A stretch of 64,000 bases of DNA from Clostridiales bacterium (GTDB taxonomy: Bacteria; Bacillota; Clostridia; Oscillospirales; Oscillospiraceae). Numbering within the stretch: the first letter of the stretch is position 1; the number at the start of each line of letters is the position of its first letter. Positions 1-8,705 of this stretch are shown piece after piece. The notes under the pieces were generated by a model. That model ran no database searches, was not told the DNA's origin, and was given only the letters and a program-made list of their open reading frames with translations. The DNA is taken from contig JAJUGN010000002.1 in the NCBI GenBank assembly GCA_029265975.1, positions 24,089 to 88,088 of the forward strand. Direction: 5' to 3'. The translations under genes were made by a program, and so were the position numbers.

Positions 1-314
1 AGGTAGGTGAAAAGAGCCGCCAGGACTCCGAAAAGGAACATCAGGCTGAAGGCGCTTCTGAAAACAAGCCTGCTGCCCGTATAATCCCCTATCTCAACCC
101 TTTCGGAAACGAATTTGGATATGATAACCGGAAGCCCCGCATAAGTCAGTCCCAGTATAAAGCAATACAGCTTGTATCCGGCGCTTATGACCCCGTTGCC
201 GGTGTCGTGCACGAGCATGGTCTGAATAGGCAGGTATACAAACGCGAGCAATTTGCAGATGAAACTTGCCGCGCTCAGAATAGCAAAGCCTTTTGAGGTG
301 TTTTGACGCTTCAT
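1..314 (-). CDS. Polysaccharide flippase / SpoVB-like membrane protein, N-terminal part (runs off window start)
   Basis: Minus-strand frame reads MKRQNTSKGFAILSAASFICKLLAFVYLPIQTMLVHDTGNGVISAGYKLYCFILGLTYAGLPVIISKFVSE..., typical of SpoVB/MVF-type flippases. The track ORF 94..372 is another frame. Confidence 0.75.
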   Translation of the reverse strand, partial: MKRQNTSKGFAILSAASFICKLLAFVYLPIQTMLVHDTGNGVISAGYKLYCFILGLTYAGLPVIISKFVSERVEIGDYTGSRLVFRSAFSLMFLFGVLAALFTY

Positions 315-494
315 AAGAGCCCCCAGAAAAGAAATTGAACGGCGGATAAATCATAAAAGGGAAACATTCCAAACCCCGGAGCGCTCCGCAGGCCTGTATT
401 CAATTATAATAGCATATTCCTGAGCCTTTTGCATATCAATTATGGCATTTGTCGCATTTTTTTGAAAAATGCGGCGCAGAGGGCTCTTTGACGC

Positions 495-905
495 CTATTC
501 CGAAGCCTCCATATTTCTCGTCGCAATAAAGCTCGCTCCGGTCCCGAGGATGTCAGAAACGACCTTGTCGCCCCTGCGCACCGGCGCCTTGAGCACGACG
601 CCGTCCAGGAGCGCCACCGCTTTTCGGACAAGCGGCCTCGGTATGTCGCGGTCCGTTTTCACCGGGCATCGGGCGTGAACCGCTCCCTCGACTTTGACCG
701 TGCTTGTGACCACCCGAGTGGGATTCGTGACCTCCTTCCTGCCGTATTCGGCGCCCCTCGGGCAGGCGTTCCCGGTGACGGCATAATCCTTGCTCTCGTC
801 AACCTTCAGGCGGCAGCCCCTGGGGCACATTATGCAGACAAGTTCCTTTACGGCGCTTACGCCGTTTTCGTCCGTTTTTTTTCGTTCAAGCTCCAGTTTT
901 TTCAC
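495..905 (-). CDS. DUF1667 domain protein
   Basis: CxxCPRGCxL...VTGNACPRGAEYG...NPTRVVTSTV...VKTDRDIP motifs; last gene of the glycerol-3-P dehydrogenase operon. Confidence 0.85.
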   Translation of the reverse strand: MKKLELERKKTDENGVSAVKELVCIMCPRGCRLKVDESKDYAVTGNACPRGAEYGRKEVTNPTRVVTSTVKVEGAVHARCPVKTDRDIPRPLVRKAVALLDGVVLKAPVRRGDKVVSDILGTGASFIATRNMEASE

Positions 906-2176
906 AGCTTCTCATCTTCCTTTGCGGATATGGTAAGGCTTCCCGACGCAGACAGCAGAATATCCCCCGGGATTATGATGCGCTCCATTTCTCCCGGAGC
1001 CATATGCTGCCTTTTATATGATTTGAGCAGCTTTTCCCCGTCTTTTATCTCTATTGCCGAGTCCCCGAAAACCCTTTTCACCCTGAAGAAAACCTCGGCA
1101 AATTTGTCCGCGTTTCCCGTCCTTATGCTCTGAGGGACCGTATAAGCGATGTTCTCCCCGTTTATAATTGCCTTTGAATCGCTGTTAAATGCCGCTGAAT
1201 TGCCGTTAATCGCGTATTTTGCCGCAGCCTCTCCGGCTTTTTTGCTCTCGGCCGTCACAAAGTCCACCAGATCATGCACATGCACGACATTCCCGCACGC
1301 AAAAATTCCCGCAGCCGAGGTTTCCATATTTTCAAAAACAAACGGCCCCTTCGTGCGGGGGTCTATTTTTATACCGGCCTCCTTTGTAAGTTCGTTTTCC
1401 GGAATAAGTCCGACCGAAAGCAGCACGGTGTCGCAGTTGAAAATCATCTCCGTGCCGGGTATGGGCTTCAGGCTTTCGTCGACCCTCTGGACCTTTACGG
1501 CTTCTACCCGGTTTTTGCCCATTATTTCCGTAATCGTATGCGAAAGATACAGCGGTATGCCGTAGTCCTCGAGGCACTGAACAATATTTCTGGCAAGCCC
1601 GTTCGAGTAGGGCATGATTTCTATGCAGGCAAGCACCTCGGCTCCCTCAAGAGTCAGGCGCCTCGCCATAATAAGCCCTATGTCTCCCGAGCCGAGTATC
1701 ACCGCCCTCCTGCCCACCATAAAGCCCTCTATATTCACATATCTCTGAGCCGCGCCGGCGGTAAATACCCCCGACGGACGGGTGCCCGGGATCCCGATAG
1801 CGCCCCTCGTCCTCTCCCTGCAGCCCATGGCAAGGACCACGGCTCCCGCGGAGATCACCGAATAGCCTTCCCTGGGATTCATCATATGGATTTCCCTGTT
1901 TTGAGTCACCTTCAGGACCATCGTGTCAAGCATGAGGCGGGCGCCGGTTTTTCCGAGCATTTCTTCAAAGCGGCCGGCGTATTCCGGCCCGGTAAGCTCT
2001 TCCTTGAAGTAGTGAAGTCCGAAGCCGCTGTGAATGCACTGGTTCAGTATCCCTCCCGGTTCCCTGTCGCGCTCTATCACTATAATTTTTTCAGCGCCGT
2101 TTTCATATGCAGAGCAGGCTGCGGCCATCCCGGCCGGTCCCCCTCCGATAACGGCGACATCGTATCTTTCCGTCAT
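902..2176 (-). CDS. NAD(P)/FAD-dependent oxidoreductase, partner of the GlpA-like protein
   Basis: Starts MTERYDVAVIGGGPAGMAAACSAYENGAEKIIVIERD; start moved in from ORF 902..2236. Confidence 0.85.
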   Translation of the reverse strand: MTERYDVAVIGGGPAGMAAACSAYENGAEKIIVIERDREPGGILNQCIHSGFGLHYFKEELTGPEYAGRFEEMLGKTGARLMLDTMVLKVTQNREIHMMNPREGYSVISAGAVVLAMGCRERTRGAIGIPGTRPSGVFTAGAAQRYVNIEGFMVGRRAVILGSGDIGLIMARRLTLEGAEVLACIEIMPYSNGLARNIVQCLEDYGIPLYLSHTITEIMGKNRVEAVKVQRVDESLKPIPGTEMIFNCDTVLLSVGLIPENELTKEAGIKIDPRTKGPFVFENMETSAAGIFACGNVVHVHDLVDFVTAESKKAGEAAAKYAINGNSAAFNSDSKAIINGENIAYTVPQSIRTGNADKFAEVFFRVKRVFGDSAIEIKDGEKLLKSYKRQHMAPGEMERIIIPGDILLSASGSLTISAKEDEKL

Positions 2177-3609
2177 ATCGCGCCGCCCTCCTTGGTCTTT
2201 CCCGTAAGAAGAAAGCTTCCCTCCCTGTACTGACATATTTCTTCCATCCTGACGCCTCTTTCGCGGCTCAGTATTTCGTGCACGCGCGGGCCGCAGAAGC
2301 CTCCCTGGCAGCGTCCGGAGCCTGCCCGGCAGCGCCGTTTCACCCCGTCTATCGAAACCGGGGGGACGGGGCTTTTAAGCGCGGCAAGTATATCCCCCTC
2401 GGTTATAGTTTCGCATCTGCATATGACCCTGCCGAATCGTTTTTCTCTTTTCAGCGCCTCCGACCGCTCCTCCATACTCATGTCCCTGAACAGAGTTTCG
2501 CTCCTGTATTCCCTGAAATACTCCTTTTCAATCAGCTCCAGGCCATCCTCATGCAGCAATTTGACTATCTCCAGCCCGATAGCCGGAGCCGCCGTCAGGC
2601 CCGGCGATTTTATCGCCGCGGCGTTGACGAAGCCCGGAGCGGAGATCTCCAGTATGAAATCGTCGATCTCCGCGGAGGCGCGTATGCCGGCGAAGTTTCT
2701 TATGGATTCCCGGAAATCTATTTTCCCGCTTGAGCGCGCCGCCGTATTCAAAACCTTTTCGAGGCCCCGGGCCGTGACCGATATGTCCTCCGGATCAGAA
2801 GCGCGCTCCGAGGTCGGTCCCGCTATAAGATTGCCGTGCACCGTCGGCGCGACGAGCACGCCCTTGCCGTCCTCGTCGGGCGGCTGGAAAATAATTCGCT
2901 TTACAAGCCCGCCCTGACTTTTGTCCAGAAGAAAATACTCGCCTTTCACGGGTATTATTTTGAAGAACGGCTTTGTGACCATTTCGCTTACCTTGTCGGA
3001 ATGGGCGCCCGAGGCATTTACTATACGCCTTGTCTCGAACGCGCCCGACGAGGTTTCTATTCGGAAATACCCCTCTTTTCTCTCTATCGCCCTGACCTCG
3101 GCGTTCAAGCGGAGCGCTGCTCCGTTGACCACTGCCGACGACACAAGCGCGATGCAAAGACCCCAGGGATCTATTATAGCCGCTGTGGGGGCGTAAAGTG
3201 CGGCGAGCACTCCGGGGTTTATGTTCGGCTCCATTTCCAGCGTCCTCTCAGCGCTGATTATCTCAAGCTCCCTTACCCCGTTTTTTTGCCCCCTGTCTAG
3301 GAGCTCTTCTATAGCTTTCATGCCCTTTCCGTCAAAGGCCAGCACGAGCGAACCCGTCCGCTCGTACCCTACGTTCAGCCGCCTGCATAAGCCCTCCATG
3401 AGCTCGCTGCCCAGGACGTTCAGGCGCGCCATCTTCGTCCCCGGCCTCGGGTCGTAACCCGCGTGGGCTATCGCGCTGTTGGCTTTTGTCGTGCCGCAGG
3501 CGACGTCGTTTTCTTTTTCCAGAACGGCTATCGAGAGCCTGAATTTTGAAAGCTCATACGCCGCCGCGGCGCCTGTAATGCCGCAGCCTATTATGGTCAC
3601 ATCATACAT
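2173..3609 (-). CDS. GlpA-like FAD-dependent glycerol-3-phosphate dehydrogenase with C-terminal [2Fe-2S]-binding-like domain
   Basis: MYDVTIIGCGITGAAAAYELSKF...; C-terminal CRCETITEGDI...CRAGSGRCQGGFCGPRV. Confidence 0.85.
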   Translation of the reverse strand: MYDVTIIGCGITGAAAAYELSKFRLSIAVLEKENDVACGTTKANSAIAHAGYDPRPGTKMARLNVLGSELMEGLCRRLNVGYERTGSLVLAFDGKGMKAIEELLDRGQKNGVRELEIISAERTLEMEPNINPGVLAALYAPTAAIIDPWGLCIALVSSAVVNGAALRLNAEVRAIERKEGYFRIETSSGAFETRRIVNASGAHSDKVSEMVTKPFFKIIPVKGEYFLLDKSQGGLVKRIIFQPPDEDGKGVLVAPTVHGNLIAGPTSERASDPEDISVTARGLEKVLNTAARSSGKIDFRESIRNFAGIRASAEIDDFILEISAPGFVNAAAIKSPGLTAAPAIGLEIVKLLHEDGLELIEKEYFREYRSETLFRDMSMEERSEALKREKRFGRVICRCETITEGDILAALKSPVPPVSIDGVKRRCRAGSGRCQGGFCGPRVHEILSRERGVRMEEICQYREGSFLLTGKTKEGGAI

Positions 3610-3734
3610 TGCTTTTCCTCCTGAAACGGCGGCGCGGCCGCCGGTTATGCAAAAAGAGCCGGAAGCGGAAAAGACCGCCCGAAGCGGCTTATCCAGCATC
3701 CGACTCTTATTCTCTGAACGCTAACGCTTTATAT

Positions 3735-4307
3735 TCAATTCTCGAGCCACAAATTCTGCTGAGTGGTCGATATGGCGGTGGCACCGGCGCCAAGCGCGGA
3801 AACCACCTCGCTTTTCGTGGAAATGAGCCCTCCCGCGATGACCGGGAGTCTGGCGTTTTTTACGCAGAATTCTATGGCCTTTGGTATTACTCCCGGCAAT
3901 ATCTCTATAAAGTCCGCCGTTTCTCCCGAAATGTTCTTCTGCACGTTTTCCAGCGACATAGAGTCCCATATGAAAAAACGCTGTACGGTTATAAGTCCCA
4001 GTTCCTTCGCCGAGCGTATGATATGTGACTTTGTGCTTATTATTCCGTCGGCCGCCGTGTTGGACCTCAGAAATCGTGCCGATACCTCCCTGTTGGAAAG
4101 CCCGTCTATGAGGTCTATGTGGACTACCGCCGTCTTTCCCGCCCTTTTGATGGCCCCCACAAGCTCGGAGATGCCGCAAACGTCCCCGAAAAGCACAAAG
4201 ACGACGGGGCAGGGCGACCGCAGGGCCTTATCCAGCCCCTCTGCATTCTTTACGGCCGCAACCACCGGATTTTCTATCAGCTTGTCGAGCATCTCGTCCT
4301 TCGTCAT
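3735..4307 (-). CDS. glpP: Glycerol-3-phosphate responsive antiterminator
   Basis: PVVAAVKNAEGLDKALRSPCPVVFVLFGDVCGI...VHIDLIDGLS...IITKSHIIRSAKELGLITVQRFFIWDS...GLISTKSEV; first gene of the glp operon. Confidence 0.9.
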   Translation of the reverse strand: MTKDEMLDKLIENPVVAAVKNAEGLDKALRSPCPVVFVLFGDVCGISELVGAIKRAGKTAVVHIDLIDGLSNREVSARFLRSNTAADGIISTKSHIIRSAKELGLITVQRFFIWDSMSLENVQKNISGETADFIEILPGVIPKAIEFCVKNARLPVIAGGLISTKSEVVSALGAGATAISTTQQNLWLEN

Positions 4308-4318
4308 AAAAGCACCCC

Positions 4319-4390
4319 GATTAATACAAAAACGAAAACCCGGGGCTCAATAAAAACTTAAAGGCCTTTCGTTTTCGTTTCACTCATAAA
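4319..4390 (-). promoter_or_regulatory. Candidate GlpP-type leader terminator/antiterminator
   Basis: Inverted repeat (aaacgaaaac...gttttcgttt) followed by a T-run on the minus strand, just upstream of glpP. Confidence 0.45.
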
Positions 4391-4583
4391 TCTCTGAAAT
4401 TCTAACCGGTATTCTATTGTCGGCAGGCATCTTAATTTATAGTTATTATATTACACGGGCGCCTGATTGTCAACGCCTTTATGTCCGCCGCGCGCGTTGA
4501 CAATACTTTAATCTTTATATTATCCCGTCTCTTGACATAGTTCCCGCGATAAAATAATATAAAAGCGGAAATGAGGATGATTT

Positions 4584-6068
4584 ATGATTTTGGATTATAA
4601 ATGGTTTGATGAAATGGAATCGCGCATACCGCGCGGGGAGGTCCGCACGCGTTTCGCGCCGAGCCCGACCGGATATATGCATGTAGGAAACCTCAGAACG
4701 GCCCTTTACGCTTACCTTATAGCCCGCCGAAACGGCGGCAAATTCCTGCTGCGTATAGAGGACACCGATCAGGGCCGTTATGTGGAGGGAGCTACCGACG
4801 CGATATACGGCACCCTGAAAAAATGCGGCTTGAGCCACGACGAGGGGCCGGACATCGGAGGCCCGGTCGGCCCGTACGTCCAGACGGAGCGGCGCGACAT
4901 CTACGCGAAATACGCCGAGCTTCTCATCATGAAGGGAGGCGCTTACCGCTGCTTCTGCGGGAAGGACGAGCAGGACGACGCCGAGCAGGGCGATAAGGGC
5001 GTAAAGAAATACGACGGCCGCTGCAGCCGCCTTTCAAACGCCGAAATTGAGGAAAGGCTGAGGGCGGGCACGCCTTACGTCATCCGCCAGAAGATACCGG
5101 CGGGCTCCACATCCTTTACCGACATGGTTTTCGGAGACATAACCGTTGAAAACGAAACCCTGGACGATAACGTCCTCATAAAGTCGGACGGCCTGCCGAC
5201 GTACAACTTCGCAAACGTGGTCGACGACCATCTCATGGGCATAACCCATGTCGTAAGAGGCTCTGAATATCTCAGCAGCACCCCGAAATACAACCTGCTT
5301 TACAAAGCCTTCGGCTGGGATATCCCACATTACATCCACTGCCCTCCGGTAATGCGGGACGCCCATAACAAGATGTCGAAGCGCCACGGCGACCCGTCGT
5401 ACGAGGATCTGCTCGCTCTCGGATACCTTTCGGAGGCCGTTGTGAACTATGTGGCGCTGCTCGGCTGGAGCCCCGGCGGAGAGCGCGAGCTGTTCACGCT
5501 TTCGGAGCTTGCGGAGGTGTTCGATATAAAGGGAATATCCAAGTCGCCGGCGATTTTCGATATTACCAAGCTCAGCCACTTCAACAGCGAGTATATAAGG
5601 TCGATGAGCCTTGAGGCTTTTCACGAGCTCGCGCTGCCTTATATACGCTCCGCCGTCAAAAAGCCGGACGCGGATACGATGGCGATAGCCGAAATTCTGC
5701 ATCAGCGCTGCGAAAGGCTGACGGACATACCCGAAAAGGTGGATTTTTTTGACGCGCTTCCCGAATACGACGCCGAGCTTTATGTGCACAAGAAATCCAA
5801 AACCGACCGGGCGGTTTCCCTTGAAATGCTGAAAACCGCTTTGCCGGAGCTTGAAGGGATAGATTCCTGGACACTCGAAAACGTTCAGGGCGCGCTTTTC
5901 GGGCTTGTCGAGAGGCTCGGAGTCAAGAACGCCACCCTGCTCTGGCCGCTTCGCATAGCCGTATCCGGCAAAGCGGTCACGCCCGGGGGCGCGGTGGAAA
6001 TATGCTATATCCTGGGCAAAGAGGAAACCCTTGCGAGGATAAGGGCGGGAATCGATAAATTGTCATAA
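4584..6068 (+). CDS. gltX: Glutamyl-tRNA synthetase
   Basis: [52 protein letters not shown] (KMSKR) motif. Confidence 0.97.
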   Translation: MILDYKWFDEMESRIPRGEVRTRFAPSPTGYMHVGNLRTALYAYLIARRNGGKFLLRIEDTDQGRYVEGATDAIYGTLKKCGLSHDEGPDIGGPVGPYVQTERRDIYAKYAELLIMKGGAYRCFCGKDEQDDAEQGDKGVKKYDGRCSRLSNAEIEERLRAGTPYVIRQKIPAGSTSFTDMVFGDITVENETLDDNVLIKSDGLPTYNFANVVDDHLMGITHVVRGSEYLSSTPKYNLLYKAFGWDIPHYIHCPPVMRDAHNKMSKRHGDPSYEDLLALGYLSEAVVNYVALLGWSPGGERELFTLSELAEVFDIKGISKSPAIFDITKLSHFNSEYIRSMSLEAFHELALPYIRSAVKKPDADTMAIAEILHQRCERLTDIPEKVDFFDALPEYDAELYVHKKSKTDRAVSLEMLKTALPELEGIDSWTLENVQGALFGLVERLGVKNATLLWPLRIAVSGKAVTPGGAVEICYILGKEETLARIRAGIDKLS

Positions 6069-6115
6069 GTTTTCAGGAATAAATCACCCATTTGCGGAAA
6101 ATCTATCCGTAAGGG

Positions 6116-7483
6116 GTGATTTTTTTGCGCAGAAAAAACAAAGTCCTTCTGATCAGCTACCTTTGCGCCGCCCTGCTGGCTTTTGGCGGCATGGCTCTTA
6201 AGGATTACACGGATATCGCAAACTACGAACGCTTCATAAACAACGCCTACCAGCGTTCATTCAACGAGCTTGTGACCTCGATGCACGACATCGACACGGC
6301 ACTTTCCAAGGTCAAATACGCCACTACATCTCCTATGATCAATTCACTCTGCACCCAGATATTCGGACGGGCGATGGCGGCCCAGATGTCGCTGGGCGAG
6401 CTGCCGTTTTCAAACTATGAGCTAACCGAAACGGCGGCGTTCATAACGAGAGTCGGAAATTACGCCTATGCCCTTTCCGTAATAACCGCCGGAGGTGACA
6501 TGCCGCTGGAAAACGACATGCAGAACCTTCAGAGCCTTTCCCTGACCGCCGCCGCTCTGTCGTCAAGGCTTACGCAGCTTGAGGCGGAGGTCGGGCACGG
6601 CACCATGACCGTCGGCGATCTGAAAAACGCTCAGAGGCAGACTGACCGCGCCGGGGAAAAGGCTTCGCCCTCCTCTCTCGGCGAAAACTTCAAGCTCATA
6701 GAAAGCGAGTTCCCGGAGGTTCCTACGCTTATTTACGACGGGCCCTTCTCGGCGCATCTTGAAAACCAGAAGCCTAAGCTTATTGAAAACGCCGAAGAAA
6801 TCGACGGCGAAACCGCGCGGCGGAAGGCGATAGAATTTATGGGCGTTTCGCCGGACAAGGCCGCGCTTGTGGGTCACCGCGGCGGAAGGATACCCGCTTA
6901 TCTAATTGGGATATCGACCGAAAAGGGAGATTTGACGGCGGTTGTCACCAAGCAGGGCGGGGTCGTGCTGAGCGTTTTCGACGGCGCGCCGGTAAACGAG
7001 TCCAAAATATCCCCCGAGGAGGCGGTGGATATCGCAAGGCGCTTTCTTGCGGAGCGCGGCTATCCGAACATGAGAAGCAGCTATTGGATAGTGGAAAACA
7101 ACGTCGCTCTTATAAATTTCGCTTATGTCCAGGACGGGGTGATATGCTACCCGGACCTGATAAAAGTATCGATTGCGCTCGACAAGGGCTCTGTGGTAGG
7201 TTTTGAGGCGAACGGGTATGTAACCAACCATTACGACCGCGATCTTCCGGCGGCAACCATAGGTGCGGGAGAGGCGAAAAGATTCGTTTCCCCGTCGCTT
7301 TCAATCCTCTCGCACAATCTCGCCGTAATTCCGACCGACGGCAGATTCGAGGTTTTGTGCCATGAGTTCAAGTGTCTTTCGCCCGAGGGCAGGCATTATC
7401 TGATTTATGTTAACGCAAAAACCGGCAAGGAGGAGCAGATGCTCATACTGATCGAGGACCCGGGCGGAACTCTCACGATATGA
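6116..7483 (+). CDS. ypeB: YpeB-like spore germination protein
   Basis: N-terminal TM segment, YQRSFNELVTSMHDIDTALSKVKYATTSPMINSLCTQIFGRAMAAQMSLGELPF..., C-terminal PepSY-like repeats. Confidence 0.9.
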   Translation: MIFLRRKNKVLLISYLCAALLAFGGMALKDYTDIANYERFINNAYQRSFNELVTSMHDIDTALSKVKYATTSPMINSLCTQIFGRAMAAQMSLGELPFSNYELTETAAFITRVGNYAYALSVITAGGDMPLENDMQNLQSLSLTAAALSSRLTQLEAEVGHGTMTVGDLKNAQRQTDRAGEKASPSSLGENFKLIESEFPEVPTLIYDGPFSAHLENQKPKLIENAEEIDGETARRKAIEFMGVSPDKAALVGHRGGRIPAYLIGISTEKGDLTAVVTKQGGVVLSVFDGAPVNESKISPEEAVDIARRFLAERGYPNMRSSYWIVENNVALINFAYVQDGVICYPDLIKVSIALDKGSVVGFEANGYVTNHYDRDLPAATIGAGEAKRFVSPSLSILSHNLAVIPTDGRFEVLCHEFKCLSPEGRHYLIYVNAKTGKEEQMLILIEDPGGTLTI

Positions 7484-7491
7484 TAAAGCCG

Positions 7492-7741
7492 AAAAACCGG
7501 GATGCGTCGGCATCCCGGTCTTCCGGCTGTCAAAAAAGCCCAAAGGGCTTTTTTGACAAAGGGGGCGCATGACGGCCGCTCTGCCGCGCCCGTCATGAGA
7601 GGTGTCATTTCCGACGTACACGCCGCCGGAAATGACAGATTTGACTTTTTTCCGCCATTCGCGGCGGAAATTCTGCGAAGCTTTTTTGCTGTAAACAAAT
7701 TCTTTGAAAAGCTAAAAACCGGGATGCGTCGGCATCCCGGT
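7492..7741. repeat. Copy A of the 187-bp dispersed repeat (element 7527-7713, inverted relative to B-D), flanked by a 28-bp direct repeat of the local terminator (7492-7519 and 7714-7741)
   Basis: Reverse complement aligns with 14419-14605, 53033-53219 and 30536-30677; the flanks share aaaaaccgggatgcgtcggcatcccggt. Confidence 0.9.
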
Positions 7742-7788
7742 TTTTTATTCCAAAAAACAAAATTAAGGCCTTGTATATCTTTGGGCCA

Positions 7789-8367
7789 TCAATCGGCGGA
7801 ACGTATAGGCTCCCCGTTTGCTTTAAAAAGAGGTAAAGGTGCGATATATTTTATATCTTTTCGGTTCATCGCGTCGCCTTCCGCCAGGACTGCCATTTTC
7901 GATACGATGACGCCGCCGGCGGAGCTGACAAGCTTTTCGAGCGCGCGAAGCGATTCGCCGGTGGATATAACGTCGTCGACTATGAGCACACGCCTTCCTT
8001 TCATCGCGTTGGCATCTTCCCTGTCGAGATATAGATGCTGCACGCCGTCGGTGGTTATGGACTTCACTATTACCTGAAGCGGGTCGACCATGTATAACTT
8101 AGGCTGCTTTCTGGCTATAAAGTACTTTTTGCCGCTCTGGCGCGACATTTCATATGCGAGCGGTATGCTTTTCGCTTCCGCAGTAATGATATAGTCGAAT
8201 TCTTCAGCCATCTCGAGAAGCTTTTTTGCGCTGGCGACGGTCAGCTCCACGTCTCCGAACATGTTTAGCGCGCCTATGTAAAGATCCTCGGTGATTTCGC
8301 AGAGAGGGAGGTGGCGCTCTATGCCGCCTATGTCAATTTTATATGCTTTCAACCGGATACCCTCCAA
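7789..8367 (-). CDS. Phosphoribosyltransferase family protein (APRT/XPRT-like)
   Basis: PRPP motif RRVLIVDDVISTGESL. Confidence 0.85.
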   Translation of the reverse strand: MEGIRLKAYKIDIGGIERHLPLCEITEDLYIGALNMFGDVELTVASAKKLLEMAEEFDYIITAEAKSIPLAYEMSRQSGKKYFIARKQPKLYMVDPLQVIVKSITTDGVQHLYLDREDANAMKGRRVLIVDDVISTGESLRALEKLVSSAGGVIVSKMAVLAEGDAMNRKDIKYIAPLPLFKANGEPIRSAD

Positions 8368-8578
8368 TTTTATAAAATTTGCCTACATTATACTATAACA
8401 ACTGAAAATGTCAATTTGAGAAGCTTTTATTTGCCGATCGCAAAGCAGGCTTGATCAGGGGTGTCCGTGCAGGGGGGCGGACGGGCAAAGTGAAAATTTA
8501 CGCCGTCGTACGGAAACCCGGAGTAAAAAAAGCTCGGCGATTCCAACAATTTTAGAAATAAATTAAGATTTTCCTTTA

Positions 8579-8607
8579 TTGACAATGATTACATATAATG
8601 CTAACAT
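8579..8607 (+). promoter_or_regulatory. Candidate sigma-A promoter for the first Opp operon
   Basis: ttgaca - 17 nt - taacat in an AT-rich stretch upstream of 8706. Confidence 0.4.
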
Positions 8608-8705
8608 TAAAAAATAAACCGTATGTTCCTTGATTTTATAACGCATGATCGGATTCGGAACTCGGAAAAACTGTCCTCAAACACACATCTTTAGGAGGGT
8701 CTGTA

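Noticed and set aside
5034-5789. Long antisense ORF (251 aa) over gltX, and similar long antisense ORFs over cobN, the SLH gene and ABC genes
   Set aside because: Shadow ORFs of GC-rich coding DNA. The opposite strand encodes clear conserved families and these have no recognisable motifs.
7492-7741. CRISPR-like repeat/spacer arrangement of repeated hairpins
   Set aside because: Only two flanking repeats per locus, different at each locus, with the same 187-bp insert; no cas genes.
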